Positions 1 to 8,129 are shown, numbered from the stretch's first letter. The stretch: 44,003 nucleotides of DNA from Clostridiales bacterium UBA7001 (GCA_002449785.1 DJXP01000077.1:1-44003); one strand, 5' to 3'. Notes: generated by a model not told the origin, from the sequence alone. Translations and numbers: made by a program.

Positions 1-551
1 ATTTAAAATTTAATTTGAGTAATTTGTAATCTTAATTATAAAAATTCTTTAAAATTGATTTTGATGATTTTAAGATATAAATTATTAGTTAATATAAATT
101 AAATTTAAAACTCATTATTATATAAAAATTTTATTATAACAAATGTTCGTTTTTTGAAATTAATTTACGAACATTTGAAAATTTATAAAATTCGAATTTA
201 AAATCTAATTTAAAATCTAAAATTTGTAAATTTATAATTTGATTATTAATTTTAAATTTATTTTATTTTTTAGTTAAATTAAATTTTTTAATTTTATTTT
301 TCCAGATTGGATTAAAAATGAATTTTTATTTTTTTAAATTTATAAATTTATATTTTAAAATCTCCTATTCTGCCCTCTACTCTTCCCTTCTCGTATTTTT
401 TATAGAAAATAAAATTTCACTAAGTTAATTATTTAGTTATTTTTTTGCCCTTTTTGAGCATTTTTCATGCTTTTTATCCTTTTATTTGATAACGCACCTC
501 CTTTCCATTAAAATTAAGGAATTATATATGGATGATAAGATTAATAACAAC
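1..551. other. AT-rich intergenic left margin
   Basis: About 550 bases with no convincing gene. The first 350 bases are extremely AT-rich and hold the inverted repeat at 140-177. On the minus strand a good ribosome-binding-site-like stretch (GGAGGTG near 491-497) is followed by only seven codons before a stop, so the recombinase gene cluster appears to end at 552. A weak hairpin with a T-run lies near 457-475 on the plus strand. This may be the outer margin of the element, but I cannot see a host gene or attachment site. Confidence 0.5.
140..177. repeat. Inverted repeat, candidate recombinase-binding site (left)
   Basis: Perfect 11-bp arms, CAAATGTTCGT at 140-150 and its complement at 167-177, separated by 16 bases. 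The half-sites are closely related to those at 3010-3055, so two similar sites bracket the recombinase genes. Binding by those recombinases is inferred from position only. Confidence 0.55.
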
Positions 552-923
552 TTATATTGCCTTCAATCCTTCAAGTATTTCTTCTTGATCGTCATCATCA
601 TCATTTTTATTATCTTCTTCATCTTTAATAAAATCAACAACTTTTTGATCATTAAGCATATTTCTACCAAATTTATTTAAAGTTTCAGCATTGTGTACTT
701 TACCATTTACTTGTTCGGCTTGATTTGAAAGTACAATTTCATAAGTATATTTAAGCATAGCAATTTTTCTTTTTCTTTCTTCAGAATCAGAATGGTCATC
801 TGTAAGCATATAATCTAAATTATAAGCATATAATTCCATTGCTTTTAATATCAAATCAACTTGTCCGTTAAGTAGGGTAATATTTACTGTTTGAAGATTC
901 CTTTTTTCGTTTTTTGTACTCAT
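552..923 (-). CDS. Small acidic protein, third gene of a recombinase trio (TnpC-like position)
   Basis: A 123-residue soluble protein with a helical middle and a very acidic C-terminus (a run of Asp near residues 108-113). I see no catalytic motif. I chose the ATG at 923 because GGAGGTGG lies 6 bases upstream; a longer reading from 938 would begin inside that site. It directly follows two tyrosine recombinase genes. That order, two recombinases then a protein of about 125 residues, matches tnpA-tnpB-tnpC of Tn554, where the small protein assists transposition. Homology to TnpC is inferred from order and length and has not been shown by sequence. Confidence 0.6.
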   Translation of the reverse strand: MSTKNEKRNLQTVNITLLNGQVDLILKAMELYAYNLDYMLTDDHSDSEERKRKIAMLKYTYEIVLSNQAEQVNGKVHNAETLNKFGRNMLNDQKVVDFIKDEEDNKNDDDDDQEEILEGLKAI

Positions 924-941
924 GTGAACCACCTCCAATTA

Positions 942-1937
942 CTATACATTATAGCTTAGAGCGTCCTTCATAGTAAAATGTGCAAGAGGGTGTTCAAGCA
1001 TAGATTTTTTTACATTAGTATCATGAATGTGAGTATATATTGTTGTAGTATCCAATTGTTCATGACCTAATAATTCTTGAATTGTTCTAATATCAATACC
1101 AGCTTTATAAAGTAATGTAGCACAAGTATGTCTTAATGTATGTACTGAATATTTCGAACTATCTATATTAGCTTTATTATATGATAATTTAATAAAACTT
1201 CTAATTGTATGAGCATCCATCTTTTTATTTCTATTACTTAGAAAGACGTAGTCTTCATCAAATTTTCTTTTAGGAATAATTGTTTTTCTAATTTCTAAAT
1301 ACTTAATTAAAGCTTCTTTACTAACTTTATTTAAATAACAAGTTCTTTCTTTTTGTCCTTTACCATGAACAATAAATCTATTCTCATTTAAATCTAAATC
1401 ACTAATTCTAAGTTCTATTATTTCACTAATTCTTAGTCCTGAGTTTAAACACAAATTAATAATTGCATTTGTTCGTACTTCATGTGTTTTATTACTATTT
1501 TTGTATAATGTACTCATAGTTCTAGCTTGAGATTCATTTAAATAATTTGGTAAATGTCTATGATTTCTAGATTCAAGAGTAACATCATTAATAGGTTGCT
1601 TAAATAGTGTATGTTTAATCTTATATAAATAGTTAAAAAATGTTTTTAAGTGTTCACTTCTTGATATTCTAGTATTAGATGAACAACCTCTTTCAGCTAA
1701 ATCATAAATATAAAAACATATATCTTTATTTTGAATTGTACGTAAATTATTTAAATTTATATCATCAATAGAATCAAAATGAAATTTAATCTCATTCATA
1801 AATGTAATAAAACTATCAATAGTTTCAATAATAGTTTTTAAGGAATTTTCAGTTAAATTTCTTATTGTAAGAGAATAGTATTTAAAGTTTTCTATTATAC
1901 TTTTATATGAATCATCATTATTATTAAAATTATTCAT
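942..1937 (-). CDS. Tyrosine recombinase/integrase, second of a pair
   Basis: A 331-residue site-specific recombinase of the XerC/D-phage integrase family. The N-terminal SAM-like DNA-binding domain covers about residues 5-115 and the catalytic domain about 130-325. The catalytic set is complete: Arg in GLRISE, Lys in GKGQKER, HTLRHT, the His of LLGHEQ, and the nucleophile Tyr in TTTIYTH. The start is an ATG with AAAGGAGG upstream and overlaps the end of the preceding recombinase gene by 8 bases, so the two are translationally coupled. It most likely acts with its partner in excision and integration of this element. Paired recombinases like this occur in Tn554-type and RIT-type elements. Confidence 0.88.
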   Translation of the reverse strand: MNNFNNNDDSYKSIIENFKYYSLTIRNLTENSLKTIIETIDSFITFMNEIKFHFDSIDDINLNNLRTIQNKDICFYIYDLAERGCSSNTRISRSEHLKTFFNYLYKIKHTLFKQPINDVTLESRNHRHLPNYLNESQARTMSTLYKNSNKTHEVRTNAIINLCLNSGLRISEIIELRISDLDLNENRFIVHGKGQKERTCYLNKVSKEALIKYLEIRKTIIPKRKFDEDYVFLSNRNKKMDAHTIRSFIKLSYNKANIDSSKYSVHTLRHTCATLLYKAGIDIRTIQELLGHEQLDTTTIYTHIHDTNVKKSMLEHPLAHFTMKDALSYNV

Positions 1938-2952
1938 TGTTTGCTACCTCCTTTTCAATTAAATTTGAAATGGCAAAATTGTTCATTATCTTCTCTAATT
2001 TTTTACTAGAAACATGAGTATAAACTTCAGTAGCTGCTAAACTATCATGTCCTAGTATTTTTTGTAAAACAAAAATATCCGTATCATTTTCGTTATACAT
2101 TAAAGTAGCACCAGTATGTCTTAATGTATGAGTATGAAATCCTTTTGTATTTTCTAATGTTTTTGACATACTATCATCTACAACACGTTGAACTGTTCTT
2201 TTTGCTATTCTTTTCATTTGTGTACTTAAAAATAAAGCATTATAGTTTGGATCATTCTTTGATAATTCAGGTCTTATTTTTAAGTATTCTTTAATTGCTT
2301 CTTCAGTAGCTTCATTAAGATAAACAATTCTTTCTTTGTTACCTTTACCTAATATTTTTAAAGTCTTATCTTCAAAGTCTATATTATCAATATCAATACT
2401 AACTATTTCAGATGCTCTAAGCATACAATTAAGTAAAATACAAATAATAGTATAGTTTCTTATTCTATTTCTATCATTTGATTGTAGTGTAACTGCAAGC
2501 ATTTTTTTACTTTCCTCTAAACTCAAATATTTTGGATTTCTTTTTTCAATTTTTCCAAAATCAACATTTGCAGAAGGATCTATATTCATATAATTATTTT
2601 TAACTAAATATTTATATAATCCTTTAACTGATGCTAATTTTCTATTTCTAGTTTTACTTGAATTTCCTAATACATTTCTACAAAATTGAATAAAATCAGT
2701 AATATTATGAGTTGTAACTTTTGTTATATCATCTATAGATACATCTTTAATAGATATTTCTCTAAATAATTCTAAGGTAAAATTACTGCTCATCATTTTA
2801 TTATTACTTAATATTATATATCTAAAAAAAGTTCTTAAATCGTAATATGTTTCGTCCATAGTAGTTAATGAACATTGAGAGATAATGTATGTATATTTAA
2901 GATAAGAATTTAAAAATTCAGGGTTTTCATCTTGTGATTCTAAGTATTTCAT
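1930..2952 (-). CDS. Tyrosine recombinase/integrase, first of a pair
   Basis: A 340-residue tyrosine recombinase. The N-terminal core-binding domain spans about residues 10-135 and the catalytic domain about 145-335. Catalytic residues are visible: Arg in MLRASE, Lys in GKGNKER, HTLRHT, His in ILGHDS, and Tyr in ATEVYTH. The ATG at 2952 is preferred because GGGGTGA sits 6 bases upstream; a GTG nine bases earlier lies within that site. The gene is the first of three coupled genes. The inverted repeat at 3010-3055 lies in its upstream region and may be both a recombination site and an operator. It differs clearly in sequence from the second recombinase, so the pair is not a recent duplication. 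Confidence 0.88.
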   Translation of the reverse strand: MKYLESQDENPEFLNSYLKYTYIISQCSLTTMDETYYDLRTFFRYIILSNNKMMSSNFTLELFREISIKDVSIDDITKVTTHNITDFIQFCRNVLGNSSKTRNRKLASVKGLYKYLVKNNYMNIDPSANVDFGKIEKRNPKYLSLEESKKMLAVTLQSNDRNRIRNYTIICILLNCMLRASEIVSIDIDNIDFEDKTLKILGKGNKERIVYLNEATEEAIKEYLKIRPELSKNDPNYNALFLSTQMKRIAKRTVQRVVDDSMSKTLENTKGFHTHTLRHTGATLMYNENDTDIFVLQKILGHDSLAATEVYTHVSSKKLEKIMNNFAISNLIEKEVANNE

Positions 2953-3009
2953 AACAATCACCCCAATCTACAATTTTATAGACTTAATATAACTTTTGAT
3001 GTAAATAAA

Positions 3010-3055
3010 AACAAACGTACAAAATTTTTTAAAAATAAAAATTCGTACATTTGTT
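3010..3055. repeat. Inverted repeat, candidate recombinase-binding site (right)
   Basis: Arms AACAAACGTAC (3010-3020) and the complement of AACAAATGTAC (3045-3055) match at 10 of 11 positions and flank 24 AT-rich bases. The half-sites share the pattern ACAAAYGTWCGWA with the pair at 140-177. The site lies about 60 bases upstream of the first recombinase gene. Confidence 0.55.
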
Positions 3056-3085
3056 ATTTTTTTCTATAAGCTATAAAATTAAGAG

Positions 3086-3136
3086 TTAACTGTTACTCAC
3101 CTCAAACATTCCTTTTACAGTTGATTTTTCATTCAT
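3086..3136 (-). CDS. Possible 16-codon leader or remnant ORF
   Basis: An ATG at 3136 follows a strong ribosome-binding site (AAAGGAGTG, about 7 bases away) and encodes MNEKSTVKGMFEVSNS before TAA. The quality of the start contrasts with the very short product, so this is either a leader peptide or the surviving 5' end of a truncated gene. I recognise no family. Confidence 0.3.
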   Translation of the reverse strand: MNEKSTVKGMFEVSNS

Positions 3137-3595
3137 AAAATCACACTCCTTTCATTAATTAATGTTAGGATTAAACTATAGTAGACAAGATAGTCTTTCT
3201 TCTAATAATTTAAATATAGTTAAATTATCACAAGAAAAAATACTCCTAATAATTGTTTACTAAATATTTTTTCATACGCTTCTCCTTACTATAAAAAGTT
3301 CTAAAGTTAAGCGGTAATTGTATAAAAGCAAGTACACCTTACGAGCATTTCTGCTTGCTCACCTGCTGTCTCTGCAGGCACGCTCTCATGGCTTGCGACG
3401 GTTTCTTCACGCTCGAGCTATGACTAAGCGGTAAGTTACTAAAATAGTAAGACTCAACTTTATTTCTATTAACTTTTCAATGTACATAATTGTAAAAATA
3501 AAACTATATCTTTATCTTTTCATATATTAATAAGGAATCAACTTTTAAATTTTGACCTTTTTTTGAAAAAAATTTAAAAATTTTCAAAAAAAATA
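3137..3595. other. Intergenic stretch with a GC-rich island flanked by 10-bp direct repeats
   Basis: Most of this gap is AT-rich, but 3330-3424 is strikingly GC-rich for this window. The island is bracketed by direct copies of TAAGCGGTAA (3308-3317 and 3425-3434). On the minus strand one frame is open for about 36 codons, ending at a TAA inside the left repeat, and contains the stretch HESVPAETAGEQAEMLVR with no upstream start codon. It looks like a relic of a foreign gene. No other gene is supported here. Confidence 0.45.
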
Positions 3596-3624
3596 AAAAC
3601 TCTTACTATAAAAGTAAGAGTTTT
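3596..3624 (-). terminator. Rho-independent terminator
   Basis: A 12-bp perfect stem (AAAACTCTTACT and its complement) with a 5-base loop is followed on the minus strand by a T-rich run. It lies 30 bases beyond the end of the HTH gene and closes the sigma-like/HTH operon. Confidence 0.85.
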
Positions 3625-3653
3625 ATGCTTTATATCAAGAAATTTACAGATTT

Positions 3654-3926
3654 TTATGATTTTAAAAATTTTTTAATTTCATCCTCCATAACATTTTTAT
3701 TGTTAGATAGTTTCTTCGATAATTGATATTTTTTTATTAATTTAATAACATATTCAATTAATGTACTTTCTAAATCTTCATCATAGAAGAATTTTCCAGT
3801 AAATATATCTTCAACTAACGAATATTTATTTATCAAGGGTTTGATAATTTTTATTATTCTTACTAATGTGTAATTATCATTTTGAGCATTATTTAACATC
3901 CTATAAAAATCTGTGTCATACTTCAT
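3654..3926 (-). CDS. Helix-turn-helix regulator, resembling Tn916 Orf8
   Basis: A 90-residue protein with a conserved-looking core (residues 7-65: the order MLNNAQNDN ... IIKPLINKYS ... LESTLIEYVIKLI). This resembles the short helix-turn-helix proteins found beside Orf7-type sigma-like factors in Tn916-family elements, where they help control excision genes. Its ATG overlaps the stop of the sigma-like gene (TAATG), so the two are coupled. The C-terminal tail is lysine-rich. The assignment rests on length, pattern and neighbourhood; the exact family is not certain. Confidence 0.65.
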   Translation of the reverse strand: MKYDTDFYRMLNNAQNDNYTLVRIIKIIKPLINKYSLVEDIFTGKFFYDEDLESTLIEYVIKLIKKYQLSKKLSNNKNVMEDEIKKFLKS

Positions 3927-4381
3927 TACAAAGTAATCTCCTTATTTAAATATAGTTTTATTAAATTCTGTTCAGCCCTTGATTTTAATCTATATACACA
4001 ACTTAAAGATATTTGCATTTTTCTGGAAATATATTTCATATCTTTATCATAAAAATAGAAATATAAAATAACTCTTCTTTGAGGTTTACTAAGATTTTTT
4101 AAAGAAAGTTTTAAGTTAGCTTTTACTAGTGAAGACATTATGCTATTTATAACCGATTCTTCAAAATTTGTTTCATCAATTAGATAGCTTAATTCATCTT
4201 CACCCAAATATATATTTTTGCATTTATACATATTATTAGAATTACAATAGTCTTTTCGCTTTCGAATTATTGCTTTTCTAATAAATATTATAAATCTTGC
4301 AAAAACAATATCATGATCAAAAGTTTCATTAGGAATATTTTTAAAATATTCCATATTATATATACTATTTAATTTCTCCAT
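3926..4381 (-). CDS. Sigma-70-like factor, resembling Tn916 Orf7
   Basis: A 151-residue protein. Residues 95-145 form a sigma region 4-like helix-turn-helix: LSKPQRRVILYFYFYDKD, then YISRKMQISLSCVYRLKSRA. The N-terminal part (residues 15-60) is basic and may correspond to a reduced region 2. Length and pattern fit Orf7 of Tn916, a sigma-like regulator that helps turn on excision and transfer. It is the first gene of a two-gene operon with its own promoter at 4538-4566 and terminator at 3596-3624. Its likely role is an element-encoded activator of the recombinase genes downstream. Confidence 0.75.
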   Translation of the reverse strand: MEKLNSIYNMEYFKNIPNETFDHDIVFARFIIFIRKAIIRKRKDYCNSNNMYKCKNIYLGEDELSYLIDETNFEESVINSIMSSLVKANLKLSLKNLSKPQRRVILYFYFYDKDMKYISRKMQISLSCVYRLKSRAEQNLIKLYLNKEITL

Positions 4382-4489
4382 CTCTTTATTCTCCTTCTAA
4401 AAAGGTTATTTTTTTGCTTAGAGAACAAATAGTATCAACTTTTTATGATATTATTTAACTATTTATAACTTACTTTTATTTGGTGAAAG

Positions 4490-4575
4490 CACCCCTTTCT
4501 TACAACATTGACTTTCCTGATATAAAGCTTTGATTATAATATATATCATTTTTCGATAATTGTAAATAAGGGGTG
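4490..4575 (-). promoter_or_regulatory. Promoter of the sigma-like operon, framed by an inverted repeat
   Basis: On the minus strand TTTACA (4561-4566) and TATATT (4538-4543) are 17 bases apart. The region is framed by an 8-bp inverted repeat, CACCCCTT at 4490-4497 and AAGGGGTG at 4568-4575. The GC-rich arms stand out in this AT-rich DNA and may form an operator. Confidence 0.6.
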
Positions 4576-4586
4576 ATTTCTTCAAA

Positions 4587-5219
4587 TTATCTTTCGTCAA
4601 ACTCTTCTTTTGGAATTTCCATATAGTTTTCATCAACATATCTAACTCTAAAATCAAACATTTCACGTTTTAAATCAACTATTGTTGATGCAGTTAAATT
4701 GACCATTTTGCCACTAACATCTTTTATAATAAGGAACTTCCCTCTTAAAATCTGATTATCTAGTACTACATTTGGATCCAAATCTTTCTCCTCCCTTTCT
4801 TTGTCTGCTATAATATAGATCTGATCTCTATAGTGAATTTTTTCATAATCTCCTCCAATTACATCTTTTATATCTTCACCATTTTTCTTCAATTTCCAAA
4901 CTACTGCAGGTTTTCCTACACCTTTATACATAGCACGTACTTCATCTGGTTTTGGAGGATCAAAGTTATCTTCGTTTTCTGTATTAATTTTATAATTATC
5001 TGGATTAAACTTTTCTCTGCGTTTCTTTTCCCACTCTTCATATCTAGAAATGTCTTCTTCTGTAAGTTCTCCGTCAACACCTTCTACTCCTTCAATATAA
5101 TTAATTGCCATTAGTGTAGTTTCAAGTTCTACAATAATTTCAAGTAGTTTTTCGTGTGATTCTTTTTCATTATATTCTTGAATTAATTCGTCGTCTGATT
5201 CATCATTTTTATCGTACAT
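4587..5219 (-). CDS. DUF3846-like ICE protein
   Basis: A 210-residue soluble protein. The N-terminal 75 residues are very acidic. Residues about 95-200 hold the DUF3846-like arrangement seen in many Gram-positive ICE proteins: VIGGDYEKIHYRDQIYII, a variable loop, then ILRGKFLIIKDVSGK and a TASTI stretch. The ATG at 5219 is chosen because GGGAGGG sits 8 bases upstream; it overlaps the end of the preceding gene by 11 bases. A second DUF3846-like protein is encoded at 6290-6958 in the same cluster. The function of this family is not established; its members travel with conjugation genes. Confidence 0.6.
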   Translation of the reverse strand: MYDKNDESDDELIQEYNEKESHEKLLEIIVELETTLMAINYIEGVEGVDGELTEEDISRYEEWEKKRREKFNPDNYKINTENEDNFDPPKPDEVRAMYKGVGKPAVVWKLKKNGEDIKDVIGGDYEKIHYRDQIYIIADKEREEKDLDPNVVLDNQILRGKFLIIKDVSGKMVNLTASTIVDLKREMFDFRVRYVDENYMEIPKEEFDER

Positions 5220-5676
5220 TACTATCCCTCCCTTCATTTGAATTGCCATTTATAAAAAGTATTTTGTTCCAATCTTCAACATCACATAATAATTCAGATA
5301 TACTTAGTTGTTCTTGTTTAGGCATTCTTCGATTAATATCCATCAGAAAATCTAGAATATCAATACTGTTTTTGTTATCATTCTTGGTAAATTTACCTCC
5401 AATAATTTTCCATTTCTTAATAATATAAATACTTGCATCTGAGTTACAAATATTTAGATCTTCATATCTGTTAATTCCAACAAATACATTTCCATAAAAA
5501 TAATTTCCTAATACTTGGCAAAGTCTAACCCAACCATAATGGTTTTTATCAGGAGATGGATACCCTTTTGCTTTACAATATGCTAGAAATCCACTAACTT
5601 TATTAAAATCTCCACACCAATCAAGAAACACACCAAGATCTTTATTTTCAGTAATAATAATACCTTTATAACTCAT
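5209..5676 (-). CDS. Hypothetical ICE protein
   Basis: A 155-residue soluble protein of unknown function, rich in aromatic residues in its first two thirds (DWCGDF, GWVRLCQVLGNYF, FVGINRYEDLN). No signal peptide, membrane segment or catalytic motif is evident. The site upstream of its ATG is weak (AGGAA), and the gene is tightly packed between two others in the accessory cluster 7218-4587. I recognise no family. Confidence 0.6.
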   Translation of the reverse strand: MSYKGIIITENKDLGVFLDWCGDFNKVSGFLAYCKAKGYPSPDKNHYGWVRLCQVLGNYFYGNVFVGINRYEDLNICNSDASIYIIKKWKIIGGKFTKNDNKNSIDILDFLMDINRRMPKQEQLSISELLCDVEDWNKILFINGNSNEGRDSNVR

Positions 5677-5687
5677 CTTTATTGTTC

Positions 5688-6101
5688 CTATCTTTCTGTA
5701 TCATCAAAATATCTATTATATGTATTTTTATAAGGAATCTTTCTGTGTGAGTTTGAATTTCTTTTATTATTTGGTATTTCTCTAAAAACTAGTTCAAATC
5801 TTTTCTTTGGTACAGAAAATGTCCTCTTAAATTCATTTAAAGTTCTTTCTAGTAGTTCTTCCACTTCTCCAAAATTTAATAACTCTCCCATAATTAATTT
5901 GTCTATAAGTTCTTCGTTATCATATTGTGTAGGCATATCGTTATTAAAATAATCTTCTTTATTATCATTAAAATAATAACTATTAATGTCTTTATCAAAT
6001 AAACTGTCATCATCATATTCAAGTAATCTTGGTAAATCTAATTTTTCAGCAATTTTGTCCAAAATGTCTTTTCTTCTTTTTCTAGGATATTTGTTTTCCA
6101 T
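5688..6101 (-). CDS. Hypothetical ICE protein
   Basis: A 137-residue charged protein. Its N-terminus is basic (PRKRRK), the middle is rich in Asp, Asn and Tyr and probably partly disordered, and a helical segment at about 63-95 (NEELIDKLIMGELLNFGEVE) precedes a basic C-terminal tail. I recognise no family. It starts 2 bases after the stop of the 57-residue gene upstream and belongs to the accessory operon. The basic ends would suit nucleic-acid or partner binding, but this is only a guess. Confidence 0.6.
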   Translation of the reverse strand: MENKYPRKRRKDILDKIAEKLDLPRLLEYDDDSLFDKDINSYYFNDNKEDYFNNDMPTQYDNEELIDKLIMGELLNFGEVEELLERTLNEFKRTFSVPKKRFELVFREIPNNKRNSNSHRKIPYKNTYNRYFDDTER

Positions 6102-6102
6102 T

Positions 6103-6276
6103 TTATATCTCCTTTACTCCTTCAACATATTTATAATTTTCCCATTCGCTATAAATCCCGTTTTTTGAAAAATGTGATACATGTTTTCTATGCTTTTTAA
6201 AATCTCTTCGATACTCATCACAAGTTTTTTCAACAAAGCGTTTCATTTCTTCATTAGTTTTTATTCTTTCAAACAA
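6103..6276 (-). CDS. Small TTG-initiated protein, 57 residues
   Basis: This gene fills an otherwise unexplained gap in the operon. A TTG at 6276 lies 8 bases after GGAG and opens a 58-codon frame ending in TAA at 6103-6105, two bases before the next ATG. The product begins MFERIKTNEEMKRFVEKT and is highly charged, with a His/Lys-rich middle (KKHRKHVSHFSK) and an aromatic end (YSEWENYKYVEG). Tight packing on both sides supports a real gene. I recognise no family. Confidence 0.6.
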   Translation of the reverse strand: MFERIKTNEEMKRFVEKTCDEYRRDFKKHRKHVSHFSKNGIYSEWENYKYVEGVKEI

Positions 6277-6289
6277 TTAAACTTCTCCT

Positions 6290-6958
6290 CTATATTTTTC
6301 CTAATTTATTATTAATTTGATTTAATAGGAAAATCATTGCTTTAAAATAATTTTCGTCTTTAGGAGATAAAGTAACTTTGTTCTTTTTTTCTTCAGGTAT
6401 ATTTGCATCTTCATCTTTTCCGAGATCTATTACAAAAAATCCATCTTTTTCAGTATTATGTTTGTCATCTAAATTCTTTTCTTCTGTATTTTCATTTTTT
6501 TCAATAGTTCCTCTAGCTTGTTTTTCAGCTCTCTTTAGTGCATTATATTCTTTCATCCTTTCAATTATTTCTCTTCTTCTCTGTGCTTGCTTTTCTGTAA
6601 TAAAGTGTCCTTCCTCATCTTGATTAGAATAATCATGAGATATTTTATTTAATCTATCTCCATATACTACAATATTTTCTCTTGTAAAACTTGATATTTC
6701 TCCCGTTTCTTTATTTTTTGCTACATAGAATAATTCACCTCTTATAGTTTCAACTAATGAACTACCTCTTGGTCTAATATAAATATTTGGCATTAAATTT
6801 TCTCTGTCTTTCTTGCAAATAATATATGTATCATCAAGTTCTATTTTTTCTATGTCACCATTTAATTTTCTTTTGAATTCATCTTCTGAATTTTTCATTT
6901 TTAAATACTCTGCCTGTTTTTTAGGCTCTTTATAGATTACAACTATATCTTTTTCCAT
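6290..6958 (-). CDS. DUF3846-like ICE protein
   Basis: A 222-residue protein. Residues 25-105 fit the DUF3846 pattern: LNGDIEKIELDDTYIICKK, an extended PNIYIRP stretch, then TIRGELFYVAKNKETGE and a SFTREN segment. The C-terminal half is a charged, probably coiled or disordered extension (residues 115-200, rich in Glu, Lys and Arg). The start has GAAGGAG upstream. It shares its core domain with the 4587-5219 product, so the cluster holds two diverged members of one family. These proteins are typical ICE passengers of unknown function. Confidence 0.65.
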   Translation of the reverse strand: MEKDIVVIYKEPKKQAEYLKMKNSEDEFKRKLNGDIEKIELDDTYIICKKDRENLMPNIYIRPRGSSLVETIRGELFYVAKNKETGEISSFTRENIVVYGDRLNKISHDYSNQDEEGHFITEKQAQRRREIIERMKEYNALKRAEKQARGTIEKNENTEEKNLDDKHNTEKDGFFVIDLGKDEDANIPEEKKNKVTLSPKDENYFKAMIFLLNQINNKLGKI

Positions 6959-6975
6959 TAAATTTCTCCTTCAAA

Positions 6976-7218
6976 TTATTCAAATTTTTCTATATTCCAA
7001 AAGAAATCATCAAGTGCTTTTTCCTTCATAGCAATAACTTCTTTTCTAGAAAGTTTTAAAACATTACAAACTTTGTAAAGAGGATATTTTTTTATATACG
7101 TCATTACAAAAACACTTCTTTCTTTTTTTGGTAGTCTTAGTATAGCTTTAGTTAAAGTTTTACTATGAAGGATAATTTGCAACCTCATTAATGAATTTCT
7201 ATAATCATTGTCTTGCAT
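6976..7218 (-). CDS. Small sigma region 4-like HTH protein
   Basis: An 80-residue protein that is little more than a sigma-70 region 4 fold: LRLPKKERSVFVMTYI (residues 27-42), then a helix-turn-helix YKVCNVLKLSRKEVIAMKEK (residues 49-68). The upstream site AGGAAGG is good. It heads the accessory operon running down to 4587 and probably acts as a regulator of element genes. It is distinct from the 151-residue sigma-like factor encoded at 3926-4381. Confidence 0.65.
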   Translation of the reverse strand: MQDNDYRNSLMRLQIILHSKTLTKAILRLPKKERSVFVMTYIKKYPLYKVCNVLKLSRKEVIAMKEKALDDFFWNIEKFE

Positions 7219-7385
7219 AAAAATACCTTCCTTTAAAAATTTGAATTCATGAATTCATTTCGTTCGAACAATTTAATGATACACTATTTTTCCCTAAATA
7301 GTTCATTTTACACAAGTAATTCTATATAATTCTAATAATGCACAAATTTACACTAAAACTTTGTTCGGTAATTAAGGAACAAAAA
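7219..7385 (-). promoter_or_regulatory. Upstream region of the accessory operon with palindromes
   Basis: The region between the XRE gene terminator and the accessory operon holds a perfect 14-bp palindrome (7243-7256, two overlapping GAATTC blocks), GTTCGAAC at 7262-7269, and a TTTGTTC/GAACAAA inverted repeat near 7360-7383. I could not settle on one promoter. The palindromes are candidate operators. Confidence 0.35.
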
Positions 7386-7409
7386 AGAGTACCTCTTACG
7401 AAGTACTCT
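7386..7409 (-). terminator. Rho-independent terminator of the XRE gene
   Basis: A 7-bp stem (AGAGTAC/GTACTCT) with a 10-base loop is followed on the minus strand by six T residues. It lies 15 bases past the end of the XRE regulator gene. Confidence 0.7.
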
Positions 7410-7424
7410 AAATAGTTATTTTAA

Positions 7425-8129
7425 TTAATATGATTTTTTATTTGATATATCAGGATACCAAACACCATCTTCTTTTATTTGTTTTATCTCTTTATCAGAT
7501 ATTATAAGTCTTTCTTTCATCTTTTCTTTTTCTTTTGCATTTAATTTCTGTTTTGATATACAAATCTTTTTTACTACAGGATCAAAAGAATCATCTTTTT
7601 CACCACATATAATTCCCATTTTTATATCGTCACTAGCATATTTCATATTTATATAAATCATTACTTTTTCAAAATGATCATTTTCAATATTATAGTTTTT
7701 CATTAATATAAATGCAACTTCTGAATTTGATTCAATAGATCCAACTAGAAAGATCTTATCTAATTTAGGAACTGAAAAATAAGCTTTCATTATTCCATTT
7801 TCGGATTTAATTGTAAGTAACATCTCATATAACTTATTAGTTGAATCTATATAATACATATATAGCTCATTTACTGAAAAAGGATTATTAGATGTTTGTA
7901 TATCCGTATCTACTTCTTTTCTATTTGCTAAATCATTTAAATCTATTTCTAATGCATTACATATACTAAGTATAACGTCGAAATCAGGAATAATTGTATT
8001 TGATTCGTACTTGTATATTGTACTAGGAGTTTTATTTATTTTCTTTGATAATTCTTCAATTGACATTTTTTTAGATTTAATTGCTTTTCTTAAAAATTCG
8101 CCAAAATTATAAAATTCTAAATTATACAT
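7425..8129 (-). CDS. XRE-family transcriptional repressor
   Basis: A 234-residue protein. Residues 8-62 form a classic HTH-XRE domain (FLRKAIKSKKMSIEELSKKI, then TPSTIYKYESNTIIPDFDVI). The C-terminal 150 residues are a separate domain with beta-rich segments that I do not recognise and could bind a signal. The ATG at 8129 has GGAGGTG upstream; a longer frame from 8168 lacks such a site. The gene is transcribed away from a structured RNA and a set of operator-like repeats (8190-8200, 8721-8787). It is therefore the likely repressor of the divergent plus-strand unit, much as in a phage or ICE switch. Confidence 0.8.
   Translation of the reverse strand: MYNLEFYNFGEFLRKAIKSKKMSIEELSKKINKTPSTIYKYESNTIIPDFDVILSICNALEIDLNDLANRKEVDTDIQTSNNPFSVNELYMYYIDSTNKLYEMLLTIKSENGIMKAYFSVPKLDKIFLVGSIESNSEVAFILMKNYNIENDHFEKVMIYINMKYASDDIKMGIICGEKDDSFDPVVKKICISKQKLNAKEKEKMKERLIISDKEIKQIKEDGVWYPDISNKKSY

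Noticed and set aside
942..2952. The paired recombinases as the hsdS invertase
   Set aside because: A separate recombinase lies inside the hsdS shuffling repeats, and this pair has the Tn554-like order with a small third gene and its own bracketing sites.
4463..4666. Minus-strand frame of 67 codons
   Set aside because: It overlaps the DUF3846-like gene in another frame and runs through the sigma-like operon promoter.
6378..6623. Plus-strand frame of 81 codons rich in Phe and Ser
   Set aside because: It mirrors the charged tail of the DUF3846-like protein and has no convincing ribosome-binding site.
7386..7409. Start of a CRISPR-like or iteron array near 7243-7409
   Set aside because: The palindromes there differ from one another and lack regular spacing. 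No CRISPR array was seen anywhere in the window.
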